A stretch of DNA of 33,476 nt from assembly GCA_024763535.1 (NCBI GenBank), contig JANTFH010000021.1, positions 1-33,476 of the forward strand. The letters run 5' to 3'. The position numbers were made by a program, and so were the translations under genes. The DNA is from Thermodesulfobacteriota bacterium. GTDB taxonomy: Bacteria > Desulfobacterota > Anaeroferrophillalia > Anaeroferrophillales > Tharpellaceae. Each line of letters starts with the position of its first letter. Position 1 is the first letter of the stretch. The notes under the pieces were generated by a model, which was given only the letters and a program-made list of their open reading frames with translations, did no database searches and was not told the origin of the DNA. Of the stretch, positions 25,312-32,817 are shown piece after piece.

Positions 25312-26346
25312 TTGAAAGTTTTAACCACCACCGGTTTGGCCCTGCTCTTACTGCTTCTGCTGGCAGGCGGCGTCTTTATCTCGCTGACGCACGGCTCCTG
25401 GGATGTGAGCTATGGTCGTATTTTCGATATCATATTATCCCGGTTCGGAATCATGTCTAAGGTTGATGTATCACCGGTCGAGATGGCGATTATCTGGGAT
25501 GGGCGTCTGCCCCGGGTTTTGACGGCGGCACTGGTGGGTTTTTCGCTGGCGGTGGCCGGGGCGGTAATGCAGGGAATCTTTAAGAATCCCATGGCCAGTC
25601 CCGGAGTTATCGGGATCAGTTCCGGGGCGGCTCTGGGTGCGGTTGTAGCCATCTATCTCGGTTTGTCCGCGATTTTTCCGCAGGCGCTGCCGCTGATGGC
25701 GATTGTCGGAGCACTGCTGACCCTGATGACGGTCTATATGATTGCCACCAGCGGCGGCCGGACATCGATAGCAACCCTGCTTCTCGCAGGTATTGCCCTG
25801 AACCTTATTCTCGGGGCGGTGACCTCGTTTGTTATTACTTTAAGTACCAAAGAGTTTGACATCGGCCGGGTGATTGTGACCTGGTTGATGGGTGATCTCA
25901 ACAACCGGCTCTGGTCGCACGTCGAGATTGTCGCGGTGACCACTCTGGTAGCCCTGGTTTTGATCTTTGGTTTTGTCCGGGAGTTGAATATTCTGATGCT
26001 GGGGGAGGATGAGGCAACTAATCTCGGGGTTGATGTCGGCCGGGTGCGGAATATCCTGCTGCTGGCGGCATCGATAATGACCGGCGGCGCGATTGCCGTA
26101 GCCGGGGTAATCGGTTTTGTCGGTCTGGTGGCGCCGCATATGGTACGGGCCGTGATCGGTCCGGACAACCGCCGTCTGATCCCTTTGGCCGGGCTTTTGG
26201 GGGCGGTATTTCTGGTTTATGCCGATCTCTGGGTTCGTCTCTATATTCCGGTCGATCTTAAAGTCGGGGTCTTGACCTCGCTTTTAGGAGGCCCTTTTTT
26301 CATCTGGCAGATCGTGCGCTATCGTAACCGGTTTGAATATATCTAG
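25312..26346 (+). CDS. ABC transporter permease, FecCD/BtuC type
   Basis: A 344-residue integral membrane protein of the FecCD family with about ten hydrophobic segments. Typical motifs are WDGRLPRVLTAALVGFSLAVAGAVMQGIFKNPMASPGVIGISSGAALGA, (given here in its parts RLPRVL, GAVMQG, NPMASP and GISSGA), WLMGDL, LGVDVGRV, GFVGLVAPHMVR and VGVLTSLLGGPFF. It pairs as a dimer with the ATPase encoded two genes upstream. The start is TTG at 25312, immediately after the binding-protein stop, so the two are translationally coupled. It is the last gene of the cluster, before a terminator. Confidence 0.93.
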   Translation: MKVLTTTGLALLLLLLLAGGVFISLTHGSWDVSYGRIFDIILSRFGIMSKVDVSPVEMAIIWDGRLPRVLTAALVGFSLAVAGAVMQGIFKNPMASPGVIGISSGAALGAVVAIYLGLSAIFPQALPLMAIVGALLTLMTVYMIATSGGRTSIATLLLAGIALNLILGAVTSFVITLSTKEFDIGRVIVTWLMGDLNNRLWSHVEIVAVTTLVALVLIFGFVRELNILMLGEDEATNLGVDVGRVRNILLLAASIMTGGAIAVAGVIGFVGLVAPHMVRAVIGPDNRRLIPLAGLLGAVFLVYADLWVRLYIPVDLKVGVLTSLLGGPFFIWQIVRYRNRFEYI

Positions 26347-26377
26347 GAGAGGTGAGGGGAAGGGTGGCAAACATAAA

Positions 26378-26422
26378 AAAAGAGACGGCACAATCGCGAA
26401 AAGCGACCGTGCCGTCTCTTTT
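26378..26422. terminator. Bidirectional terminator between permease and csp genes
   Basis: AAAAGAGACGGCAC (26378-26391) pairs with GTGCCGTCTCTTTT (26409-26422); the loop contains a second small helix (TCGC with GCGA). On the minus strand the stem is followed by a long T-run, making it a strong terminator for the cold-shock gene; on the plus strand four T residues follow, enough to end the transporter operon. Confidence 0.88.
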
Positions 26423-26437
26423 AACGTAATTTAATTT

Positions 26438-26647
26438 CTACAGGGCAGTAACGTTCTCAGCCTGCGGGCCTTTCTGGCCTTGAGTTACTTCCATGGAGAC
26501 CTTCTGGCCTTCGTGGAGGGTTTTACGGCCGGTGCCGTTGATAGCGCTGAAATGAACGAAAACATCACTTGCACCTTCCTGTTCAATAAATCCGAAACCT
26601 TTCTCATCATTGAACCACTTTACTGTACCTTCGACTAACTCTGACAT
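26438..26647 (-). CDS. Cold-shock domain protein
   Basis: A 69-residue protein, the usual length for the CspA family of RNA chaperones. It has [17 protein letters not shown] (RNP1 KGFGFI) and DVFVHFSAI (RNP2 VFVHF), followed by [20 protein letters not shown]. The start at 26647 (MSELVEG) follows AGAGG; an in-frame ATG at 26662 is not preceded by a ribosome site. The long AT-rich upstream region (26648 to about 26860) is compatible with a structured cold-shock 5' leader. The gene is monocistronic and ends at a strong terminator. Confidence 0.95.
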   Translation of the reverse strand: MSELVEGTVKWFNDEKGFGFIEQEGASDVFVHFSAINGTGRKTLHEGQKVSMEVTQGQKGPQAENVTAL

Positions 26648-26863
26648 AACATCCTCTTGCATAGTGTGCCATATTTTCTATGACGTTGTTAATTGCCAGC
26701 GACTTAATTTGGCGTCAACTGACCTGAATTTGCGCACTTTACCCTAATTTGAATAATAATGCAAGGGTATTTTCTCATATCAATAATTTTTTTATCTGAT
26801 TATATCGCAAAAAAGTTCAGGTCTACTACGGGTCGCAGGTTCTTCAATCACTCAATACACCGC
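26648..26863 (-). promoter_or_regulatory. Probable csp promoter and leader region
   Basis: An AT-rich stretch without open frames upstream of the cold-shock gene. Long 5' leaders are common in csp genes. No confident -35/-10 pair or named cold-box motif could be fixed by eye. Confidence 0.35.
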
Positions 26864-26898
26864 ATGTAGTGGTTTCATGCCGGAAGATACCACTACAT
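26864..26898. repeat. Perfect 10-bp stem-loop
   Basis: ATGTAGTGGT (26864-26873) is perfectly complementary to ACCACTACAT (26889-26898), with a 15-base loop. It lies in non-coding DNA without a T-run. It could be a protein-binding palindrome or the edge of the neighbouring element. Confidence 0.55.
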
Positions 26899-26956
26899 CT
26901 AGTATATCGTATTCTGAGGCGGCCATCGCGAAATTTTTCTGAAAAACACTTCTTAG

Positions 26957-27335
26957 ACTAGACTTTAGAGTTTTATCTACATTTTCGCAGGCTGTGGGCC
27001 ACGGGCTACCGGCTTCGACCATCCCACAATTGCCAGCCCTGCAAAGGGGGCCGGAAGTCGATTTTCTGGTTAACTTCGCCCCATGGCGAGCCAGACAACC
27101 GATTACCGCTGGTCGAGTTCGATTAGGGCTACAAATTATTTTAAGGCACTTCCGGGTCAGAGACTTGTGGAGTCCGAAGTTGCGAAAATTCAAATCACCA
27201 GAAGCGGTATATGATGGCCATGAGACACACCCGAGTTCAAAAGCCGCATAAACAAACGAAAAATTTACCGGCGCAACCTCAGCCCACCTCACAATGTGGG
27301 GGTGGGCAGGGTGGGACTGCGCTCTAAAGTCTAGT
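26957..27335. mobile_element. Possible MITE-like element with 14-bp terminal inverted repeats
   Basis: ACTAGACTTTAGAG at 26957-26970 recurs inverted and perfect at 27322-27335, enclosing about 380 bases. Both ends are flanked on the outside by TAG (26954-26956 and 27336-27338), a possible three-base target duplication. An internal hairpin GCCCACC / GGTGGGC (27282-27288 with 27301-27307) lies near the right end. A GTG-initiated frame on the minus strand (26852-27292) crosses the left repeat but has no ribosome site or recognisable domain. No transposase is encoded. A non-autonomous element or a relic is the best reading; a structured RNA gene is an alternative. Confidence 0.4.
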
Positions 27336-27441
27336 TAGGTCAAGAAAAATCTTATTTTTTAACTGTTGGGAAGGGTGGTTTCGTTGAAAGGTTTGTCCGA
27401 ATGAGTGCGTAGCAATAAAAAAATCAAGTCTGAAACGTTTG

Positions 27442-28143
27442 TCATGGGTAGGTGAGGTGGCTATGGGTCAGGTTTAGGTCAACCAGCATCTCGGCGGTTT
27501 TTAGGGCCACGGGAACCCCGTCGACGACCGGGACCCCCAGTTCCTGTTCCAACCGCTCTCTTGCGCCATTCGGCAAAACCCCTAAAATTGCGGAATACCC
27601 GGCGACAATAAGTTGGGCGTTTTCATGTTCAATCTGATAGCGGGCAATTTCGGTGAATTTTTTTATTATGTCATCTTTTATTGCCAGGAGTTCAGTTTCC
27701 GGCAGGTTTAAAGCCCGCATCGAGGTTATGCGATCGAAACACCCCATCAATCTGATGCGCCGGGAAAATTCGGGAATAGTCGCATCGCTTTTGGTGACGA
27801 CGCCGAAACGATCGGCCAATTGACCGGCGAGATGAAAGGTTGCCGAGCCCAAACCGACCACCGGTATGGAGACAGCCCCCCGGGCCGCCTCGATGCCGAA
27901 ATCGCAGATTCCATGAATAACCACAGCATCAAAACCCTGTTGCTCCGCTTCAATCGCGATAGCTTTCGTTTCCGGAGCAAGCAGGGAGACATCGCCGCCG
28001 ACCTTGATGGAACGGGTGTCTCCGGAAAACAGAAAGACCTTGATTTCGGTGTCCAGTGAAACATATTGCAGCATATGGCCGGTTTTTTTCGCGAGATCTT
28101 CTTCTGTCAGAATGCCGGGGATGATAACCGCTAAACGTGTCAA
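27442..28143 (-). CDS. Asp/Glu/hydantoin racemase-family protein lacking second catalytic Cys
   Basis: A 233-residue protein of the superfamily that includes glutamate and aspartate racemase, hydantoin racemase, maleate isomerase and arylmalonate decarboxylase. The first catalytic position is Cys80 in HGICDFG; the second, normally in a GCxG-like motif, is AGYSAILG, so Tyr183 stands where cysteine is expected. With one cysteine a two-base racemase mechanism is unlikely, and a decarboxylase or isomerase-like reaction, or loss of activity, is possible. Arylmalonate decarboxylase also has one cysteine but at the other position. The start is TTG at 28143, close after AGAGG. It is the last gene of the operon, 25 bases after matB, which suggests action on a malonate-like compound. 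Confidence 0.75.
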   Translation of the reverse strand: MTRLAVIIPGILTEEDLAKKTGHMLQYVSLDTEIKVFLFSGDTRSIKVGGDVSLLAPETKAIAIEAEQQGFDAVVIHGICDFGIEAARGAVSIPVVGLGSATFHLAGQLADRFGVVTKSDATIPEFSRRIRLMGCFDRITSMRALNLPETELLAIKDDIIKKFTEIARYQIEHENAQLIVAGYSAILGVLPNGARERLEQELGVPVVDGVPVALKTAEMLVDLNLTHSHLTYP

Positions 28144-28168
28144 AATTTACCTCTTTTGAATATTTACG

Positions 28169-29695
28169 CTATTTGTACATCTCCACCAATTGATTTTTCT
28201 GAATCTTGCCCATGGCGTTGCGGGGCAGGTTGTCGATAAAATGAATCGATTTCGGACATTTGTAGGCTGCCAGCTTGTCCCGGCAAAAGGTTATCATTTC
28301 CTTTGGGTCGGCTGCTTCGGAAGCGTTTTTTAAGGCGGCAACCGCGGTTACCCGTTCTCCGAAATCTTCATCGGGAAGACCGATTACGGCGCACTCTTTT
28401 ACCGTCGGATGGGTTTCCAATACGGTTTCAATCTCTTTCGGGTAGACGTTGTAACCGCCGGTAATAATTAATTCCTTGGCTCGTCCCGAAAGATAAACCC
28501 GCATATCGTCATTCGGGTCCTGGTAGCCCAAATCGCCGGAATAAAACCAGCCATCGACAAATGAACTTTTGGTTTTGTCCGGCATCTGCCAATAGCCTTT
28601 AAAAACGTTGTCGCCTTTTAATATCACTTCGCCGACTTCTCCGGGAGCGACGTCCACGCCTTTATCATCGACAACTCTCAGGCTGACTCCGGGCAAGGGA
28701 AAGCCAACGCTGCCGGGTTTTCTACCTGCCGGGTCAAAGAGGTTCGACGTGTTCATGCCGGTTTCGGTCATTCCGTACCGTTCAAGGATTCTGAGTCCGG
28801 TCAATTTTTCGAAACGGGCAAAGAGATTGACCGACAGCGGAGCCGAGCCTGAGATGAAAACGCGCATGGCGGATAGATCCGGTTTTCCCGGCAGTTGCTC
28901 CAACTCATTGACTAGGCGCTGATAGATGGTCGGAACCCCCATCAACATGGTACATTTCTCTTGTACCAGGGTTTTCCAGACCCGAAGGGGTTCGAAACGT
29001 TCAAGCATAATGGTGGTGGAGCCGGCATTGAGGCTGCCCTGTAAAGCGATGAAAAGACCATGAACGTGAAAAAGCGGCAATATATGTAGTAATTTGTCAT
29101 TGTCGGTCCATTGCCAGATATTTTTAAGATCAAGCATGTTGGAAATCAGGTTGCGATGGGTGATCATGGCGCCTTTGGAGCGCCCGGTTGTGCCCGAGGT
29201 GTAGCAGATGATGGCAACATCGTCATCTTTGGTTGGATAGTTACGGAGATCGATGTTGGTATCGATCTTTTCAAGTAAATCCGGCAGACAGATAGAATCG
29301 TTGTCTGAACCGGCATCTATAAGGGCGGTTTTGATTCCCGTTTTTTTAAGCATCGACTGATGGATTGCCCGGCGTTTACTGTCGGTTACAAAGAGGGAAC
29401 TCCCGGAATCGGTGAGAAAGTATTCGACCTCTTCGGTTTTATAATCTGAATTCAGCGGCAGGGTTATGCCGCCGATACTCAAATTTGCCAAGTGGATGAA
29501 TATGAAATCCATGCATTTGTCGAGTTGCAGGGCAATCCGATCACCGCTTTTTATGCCGAGTTCATTGAGAAGAAACGTATAACGTCTGATCTCCTGGTCG
29601 ATATCACTGAACGAGTAGCTGGTATTCTCAAACACAATAGCCGGCTTCGAACCGTAGGTGATCGCGGTTTCATGGATTCTTTGGGCCAGGTTCAT
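28169..29695 (-). CDS. matB: Malonyl-CoA synthetase-like acyl-CoA ligase
   Basis: A 508-residue AMP-forming ligase. The sequence follows MatB closely: ATP-binding YTSGTTGRSKGAMITHRN, LPLFHVHGLF, the adenylation motif YGMTETGMNTSN with GSVGFPLPGVSLRV, the YSGDLG aspartate, the hinge GRAKELIITGGYNVYP and the C-terminal catalytic lysine in NAMGKIQ. The YGMTETGMNTSN stretch is characteristic of malonyl- and methylmalonyl-CoA synthetases. It activates malonate (or a substituted malonate) with CoA and ATP. The ATG at 29695 has AGGAG seven bases upstream. It lies 40 bases after the TRAP permease gene. No malonyl-CoA decarboxylase (matA) is in the window, so the fate of the product is open. Confidence 0.85.
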   Translation of the reverse strand: MNLAQRIHETAITYGSKPAIVFENTSYSFSDIDQEIRRYTFLLNELGIKSGDRIALQLDKCMDFIFIHLANLSIGGITLPLNSDYKTEEVEYFLTDSGSSLFVTDSKRRAIHQSMLKKTGIKTALIDAGSDNDSICLPDLLEKIDTNIDLRNYPTKDDDVAIICYTSGTTGRSKGAMITHRNLISNMLDLKNIWQWTDNDKLLHILPLFHVHGLFIALQGSLNAGSTTIMLERFEPLRVWKTLVQEKCTMLMGVPTIYQRLVNELEQLPGKPDLSAMRVFISGSAPLSVNLFARFEKLTGLRILERYGMTETGMNTSNLFDPAGRKPGSVGFPLPGVSLRVVDDKGVDVAPGEVGEVILKGDNVFKGYWQMPDKTKSSFVDGWFYSGDLGYQDPNDDMRVYLSGRAKELIITGGYNVYPKEIETVLETHPTVKECAVIGLPDEDFGERVTAVAALKNASEAADPKEMITFCRDKLAAYKCPKSIHFIDNLPRNAMGKIQKNQLVEMYK

Positions 29696-29735
29696 GTTCG
29701 TTCTCCTGTATGTTGAAGTCTTTTGGGGTCGTTTA

Positions 29736-31073
29736 TTAATGTCCGATCATTTTTGACGGCAGCCAAGTGGCCAGTTCCGGGAATACACAAAGGATTAAAA
29801 TGCCGACAAACAGCAAGAGGATAAAAGGAATAACTCCTTTTAGAACCTTGGCTATGGGAATATCCGGAGCCACTCCCTGAACGATGTATAAATTGAGTCC
29901 TACCGGCGGGGTGACCAGACCGGCTTCCAGATTAAGCGTCATGACGATGCCGAACCATATCGGGTCAAAATTGAGCCCGACGATTATCGGGTGTAAAATC
30001 GGCGACAGGATAAGAATGATTGCTACCGGCGGCAGAAAACATCCCATAACAAGAAGCAGAAGGTTGATCATTCCCATCACCATCCAGCGCGACATCTCTA
30101 GGTCGACGATTGCATGAGCCAGAGATTGAGCTATGTACAGATTGGTTAAAACCGCGCCGAATAAAAAAGAGGTGGCGATGATCATCATGATCATTGAGCT
30201 TTCCCGGGTTGTGCGCAGCATTATATCCATGATTTCCGATGGTTTGTAAATCCTGTAGATGACAGCAACCGCAATCAGGACCAGGAAAGCCCCGACTCCG
30301 GCGGCTTCGCTCGGGGTTGCCCAACCGGTATAAAGTGAACCCAGAACCAGGCAGACGACAACCATCAGGGGGAATGTTTTTATTGAAGATTTTAATTTTT
30401 CATTCAGCGAGTAGTGTTCGACGGTAAGCTTTGTTTGCGATGTGGTTGCAGCTGATTGTAACGAAAGCTCGGTTTTGCGTTGTTCCCAGAAGACCCAGAA
30501 GCTGAAAAGCGCGGCAACCATCAGGCCGGGAATGATGCCCGCCATAAACAGTTTGCCGATAGAGGTTTCGGTGGCGATTCCATAGACGATCAGGGTGACG
30601 CTGGGCGGAATCAGAATCCCTAAGGTGCCGCCGGCGGCGATAATCCCGGTCGCCAATCCTTCCTTGTAACCGCGTTTGCGCATTTCCGGAATTCCCATGG
30701 TCCCGATAGCGGCGGCACAGGCCGGACTTGAACCGGTTAAAGCGGCAAAAACCGCACAACTGGCAATGTTGCTGATGCCGAGACCGCCGGGGATACGGTG
30801 CAGCCACATATGAAAGCATTCATAAAGGTCTGAACCGGCACGGCTTACCGCAACCGTCATCCCCATAAAGATAAAGAGCGGGATTGATAAGAGTCCGAAA
30901 TCATTTAACCCTTCATAAAGGGTTTCAGCCACCATAGAGAGTTGGAAGGGATCCATGAACATATACATGATGGTCAATGAGGAGATTCCCAAAGCAAAAG
31001 CTATGGGCATGCCGCTTAAGAGGAAGATCAGGGCGATCACGGCGGCGATTAATCCTGTAATTAAGGGATCCAT
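29736..31073 (-). CDS. dctM: TRAP transporter large permease subunit (DctM)
   Basis: A 445-residue integral membrane protein with about twelve hydrophobic segments. The family signatures are clear: LSGMPIAFALG, SIPLFIFMGM, GGLGISNIASCAVFAALTGSSPACAAAIG (in parts: GGLGISN, ALTGSS), GTLGILIPPSVTLIVYG and LVTPPVGLNLY. It forms the transport channel with DctQ, driven by the sodium or proton gradient, and takes substrate from DctP. A cytoplasmic loop of about 50 residues (WEQRKTELSLQ to LNEKLKSS) is ordinary. The ATG at 31073 has only a weak GGAA site; the gap to dctQ is 18 bases. The neighbouring matB makes malonate-type dicarboxylates the likely substrate. Confidence 0.93.
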   Translation of the reverse strand: MDPLITGLIAAVIALIFLLSGMPIAFALGISSLTIMYMFMDPFQLSMVAETLYEGLNDFGLLSIPLFIFMGMTVAVSRAGSDLYECFHMWLHRIPGGLGISNIASCAVFAALTGSSPACAAAIGTMGIPEMRKRGYKEGLATGIIAAGGTLGILIPPSVTLIVYGIATETSIGKLFMAGIIPGLMVAALFSFWVFWEQRKTELSLQSAATTSQTKLTVEHYSLNEKLKSSIKTFPLMVVVCLVLGSLYTGWATPSEAAGVGAFLVLIAVAVIYRIYKPSEIMDIMLRTTRESSMIMMIIATSFLFGAVLTNLYIAQSLAHAIVDLEMSRWMVMGMINLLLLVMGCFLPPVAIILILSPILHPIIVGLNFDPIWFGIVMTLNLEAGLVTPPVGLNLYIVQGVAPDIPIAKVLKGVIPFILLLFVGILILCVFPELATWLPSKMIGH

Positions 31074-31091
31074 AAGTGTTCCGTATTGATT

Positions 31092-31607
31092 TTACGGGTT
31101 ATCTATATTTTTGATCTGATCATAAATCTTGACAATATATTGCAACGAAGTCAGACCCATGCCGATCGGCAGGATGGCGTATGGATACACCAAGGGAACC
31201 GACCACAAAGAAGAGCTGTTCCAGCCGCCTTCGTAGGCTTCATACCACATGATCGCACCTTTCCAGGTTATGTAGAGACAGAAAATCAAGGACAGGATTG
31301 AGGTTATGCAATCCAGCCGGTACTTTATTTTCTTCGGTAAAAGTCCGGTTATAAGCTCAATGTTGATGTGGGAATCTTTTTTAAGGCCGTAAGCGGCGCC
31401 GATAAAGGTGGCTGCCATCAAAAGGTAGATGGCAAATTCGACCTGCCAGATCGTCGGGCGGTTAAGTATGTAGCGTACGGTTACCTGTTGGACTATGACC
31501 AGGGTTGCCAAGAGAATGGCAATGGCGCTGAAATAGCCGGCTATATCGCTCAATCCGTCAACTGTAATGCGAAAAAGATTTTTTTTCGCCAAACGGTTGT
31601 TTTCCAT
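31092..31607 (-). CDS. dctQ: TRAP transporter small permease subunit (DctQ)
   Basis: A 171-residue protein with four hydrophobic segments (about residues 17-37, 52-72, 92-113 and 136-156), the normal DctQ topology. The central motif WQVEFAIYLLMAATFIGAAYGLKKDSHINIE, here in its parts EFAIYLL and GLKKDSHINIE, is characteristic of the family. It partners with DctM. It lies between dctP and dctM on the same strand and starts with ATG at 31607. The stem-loop between it and dctP probably lets the binding-protein message be more abundant than that of the permease. Confidence 0.92.
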   Translation of the reverse strand: MENNRLAKKNLFRITVDGLSDIAGYFSAIAILLATLVIVQQVTVRYILNRPTIWQVEFAIYLLMAATFIGAAYGLKKDSHINIELITGLLPKKIKYRLDCITSILSLIFCLYITWKGAIMWYEAYEGGWNSSSLWSVPLVYPYAILPIGMGLTSLQYIVKIYDQIKNIDNP

Positions 31608-31634
31608 TTTTGTCCCTTTAAAGCAAGAAGGTAC

Positions 31635-31685
31635 TATTTAAGGGCTGTTTGTACCGGATATTAACGGCGCAAACAGCCTTAAATA
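31635..31685 (-). promoter_or_regulatory. Intercistronic stem-loop between dctP and dctQ
   Basis: 31635-31651 and 31670-31685 form a 16-bp stem with one bulged G and an 18-base loop. It begins three bases after the dctP stop on the minus strand and has no T-run. In binding-protein operons such hairpins stabilise the upstream message and partly reduce read-through, which fits the need for excess DctP. Confidence 0.6.
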
Positions 31686-31687
31686 TA

Positions 31688-32686
31688 TTATTTTGCCAGT
31701 TCGAGAAGCTCTTTGCCACCTTTTACTTTTTCGGCAAAGCGTTTCCATGAGGTTTCTTCCGCCAGAGTTCGCCATTTCTGCCATTCCTCTTTGGTCATGG
31801 CGTGGACTTTTACCCCGGCTTCACTGAAAACCTTTGTCGCCTTACTGTTTGCCGCATTGGCGATTTCAAGGGCGCGTTTTTCAAGTTTGAGACCGGTTTC
31901 GCTTACCGCGTTCTTCTCTTTTTCCGAGAGAGATTTCCAGGTCCGCATAGACATGACGATCGGTTCAGCCATGTACCAGATCGAATATTTTTCCGGAGTG
32001 TTGAAATATTCTAGTTGTTCGTAGAGGCGGTAAGAGACAAAGGATTCGGCCGATGTCAGACCGGCGTTAAGAACTCCGGTCTGGAGGGCCATGTACATCT
32101 CGGAAGATGCCATGCTGGTAATCGATGCTCCGGCCTGGTTGAGCATATATTCAAAAAGTTTACCGGCCGCGCGAAACTTCATGCCTTTGACATCATCGGG
32201 AACCTTGATGGCTTTCTCTTTGCTGCCGATGCCGCCGGCATACCAGAGCCAGGTAATAATTTTCATGCCGCGTTTTTCGCAGATGGCTTCTACCTTTTTG
32301 CCGATTTCCTTGTTGCGCCACGCCATCCCTTCGTCAACGCTATCGATAATGCAGGGCATGAGGGTGATATCAAGTTCCGGGATTTTCCCCGAAGCGTAAG
32401 CCAGAGGGAAAACCGACATGTCGAGAGCGCCTTTGGCCATGGCGTCATATTGGGCTTTGGGTTTGAAAAGGGCCTTGGAAGGAAAAAGTTTGAAAGTCAA
32501 TGAACCGCCGGTCGCTTTTTCCGCTTCCACGGCGAATTCATGGGCCAGTTTATGTCTGGCGTCGGCTTCCGAGAACTGGTGGGAGATGCGTAATTCGCGC
32601 GCGTTTGCGGATGGTATGATGCCGATTAAGCCCCAGATCATAACTGTTACTAAAATAATTGCGACGTGTTTCATATAAGTTTTCAT
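31688..32686 (-). CDS. dctP: TRAP transporter substrate-binding protein (DctP)
   Basis: A 332-residue periplasmic protein. The signal peptide covers about residues 1-29 (GIIPSANA before RELRISH). The mature part shows the DctP fold: LRISHQFSEADARHKLAHEFA, FPLAYASGKIPE, WLWYAGGIGSKEKAIKVPDDVKGMKFR (in parts: GGIGSKEKAI, DDVKGMKFR, with the conserved arginine for the carboxylate), and LQTGVLNAGLTSAESF. The ATG at 32686 has AAGGAG six bases upstream. It is the first gene of the transporter and is preceded by a 131-base gap after the GntR gene, where the operon promoter or an operator may lie. The carboxylate-binding arginine and matB nearby point to a malonate-like substrate. Confidence 0.92.
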   Translation of the reverse strand: MKTYMKHVAIILVTVMIWGLIGIIPSANARELRISHQFSEADARHKLAHEFAVEAEKATGGSLTFKLFPSKALFKPKAQYDAMAKGALDMSVFPLAYASGKIPELDITLMPCIIDSVDEGMAWRNKEIGKKVEAICEKRGMKIITWLWYAGGIGSKEKAIKVPDDVKGMKFRAAGKLFEYMLNQAGASITSMASSEMYMALQTGVLNAGLTSAESFVSYRLYEQLEYFNTPEKYSIWYMAEPIVMSMRTWKSLSEKEKNAVSETGLKLEKRALEIANAANSKATKVFSEAGVKVHAMTKEEWQKWRTLAEETSWKRFAEKVKGGKELLELAK

Positions 32687-32817
32687 TGCTTTCTCCTTAT
32701 TCTTGACGTTTCGTTAAGATTGCTGTTGGATATTGGCTGTAAACTTATTTTACCTTTTATATTTTGTGTTGCACCTCCTTTTGCCAAGAGCCATCGCGCA
32801 TTTGGGTTTCAGTGAAA

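Noticed and set aside
26852-27292. A 146-codon GTG-initiated frame on the minus strand in the csp-racemase gap
   Set aside because: No ribosome-binding site, no recognisable domain, unusual composition, and it crosses one of the inverted repeats; treated as non-coding element sequence.
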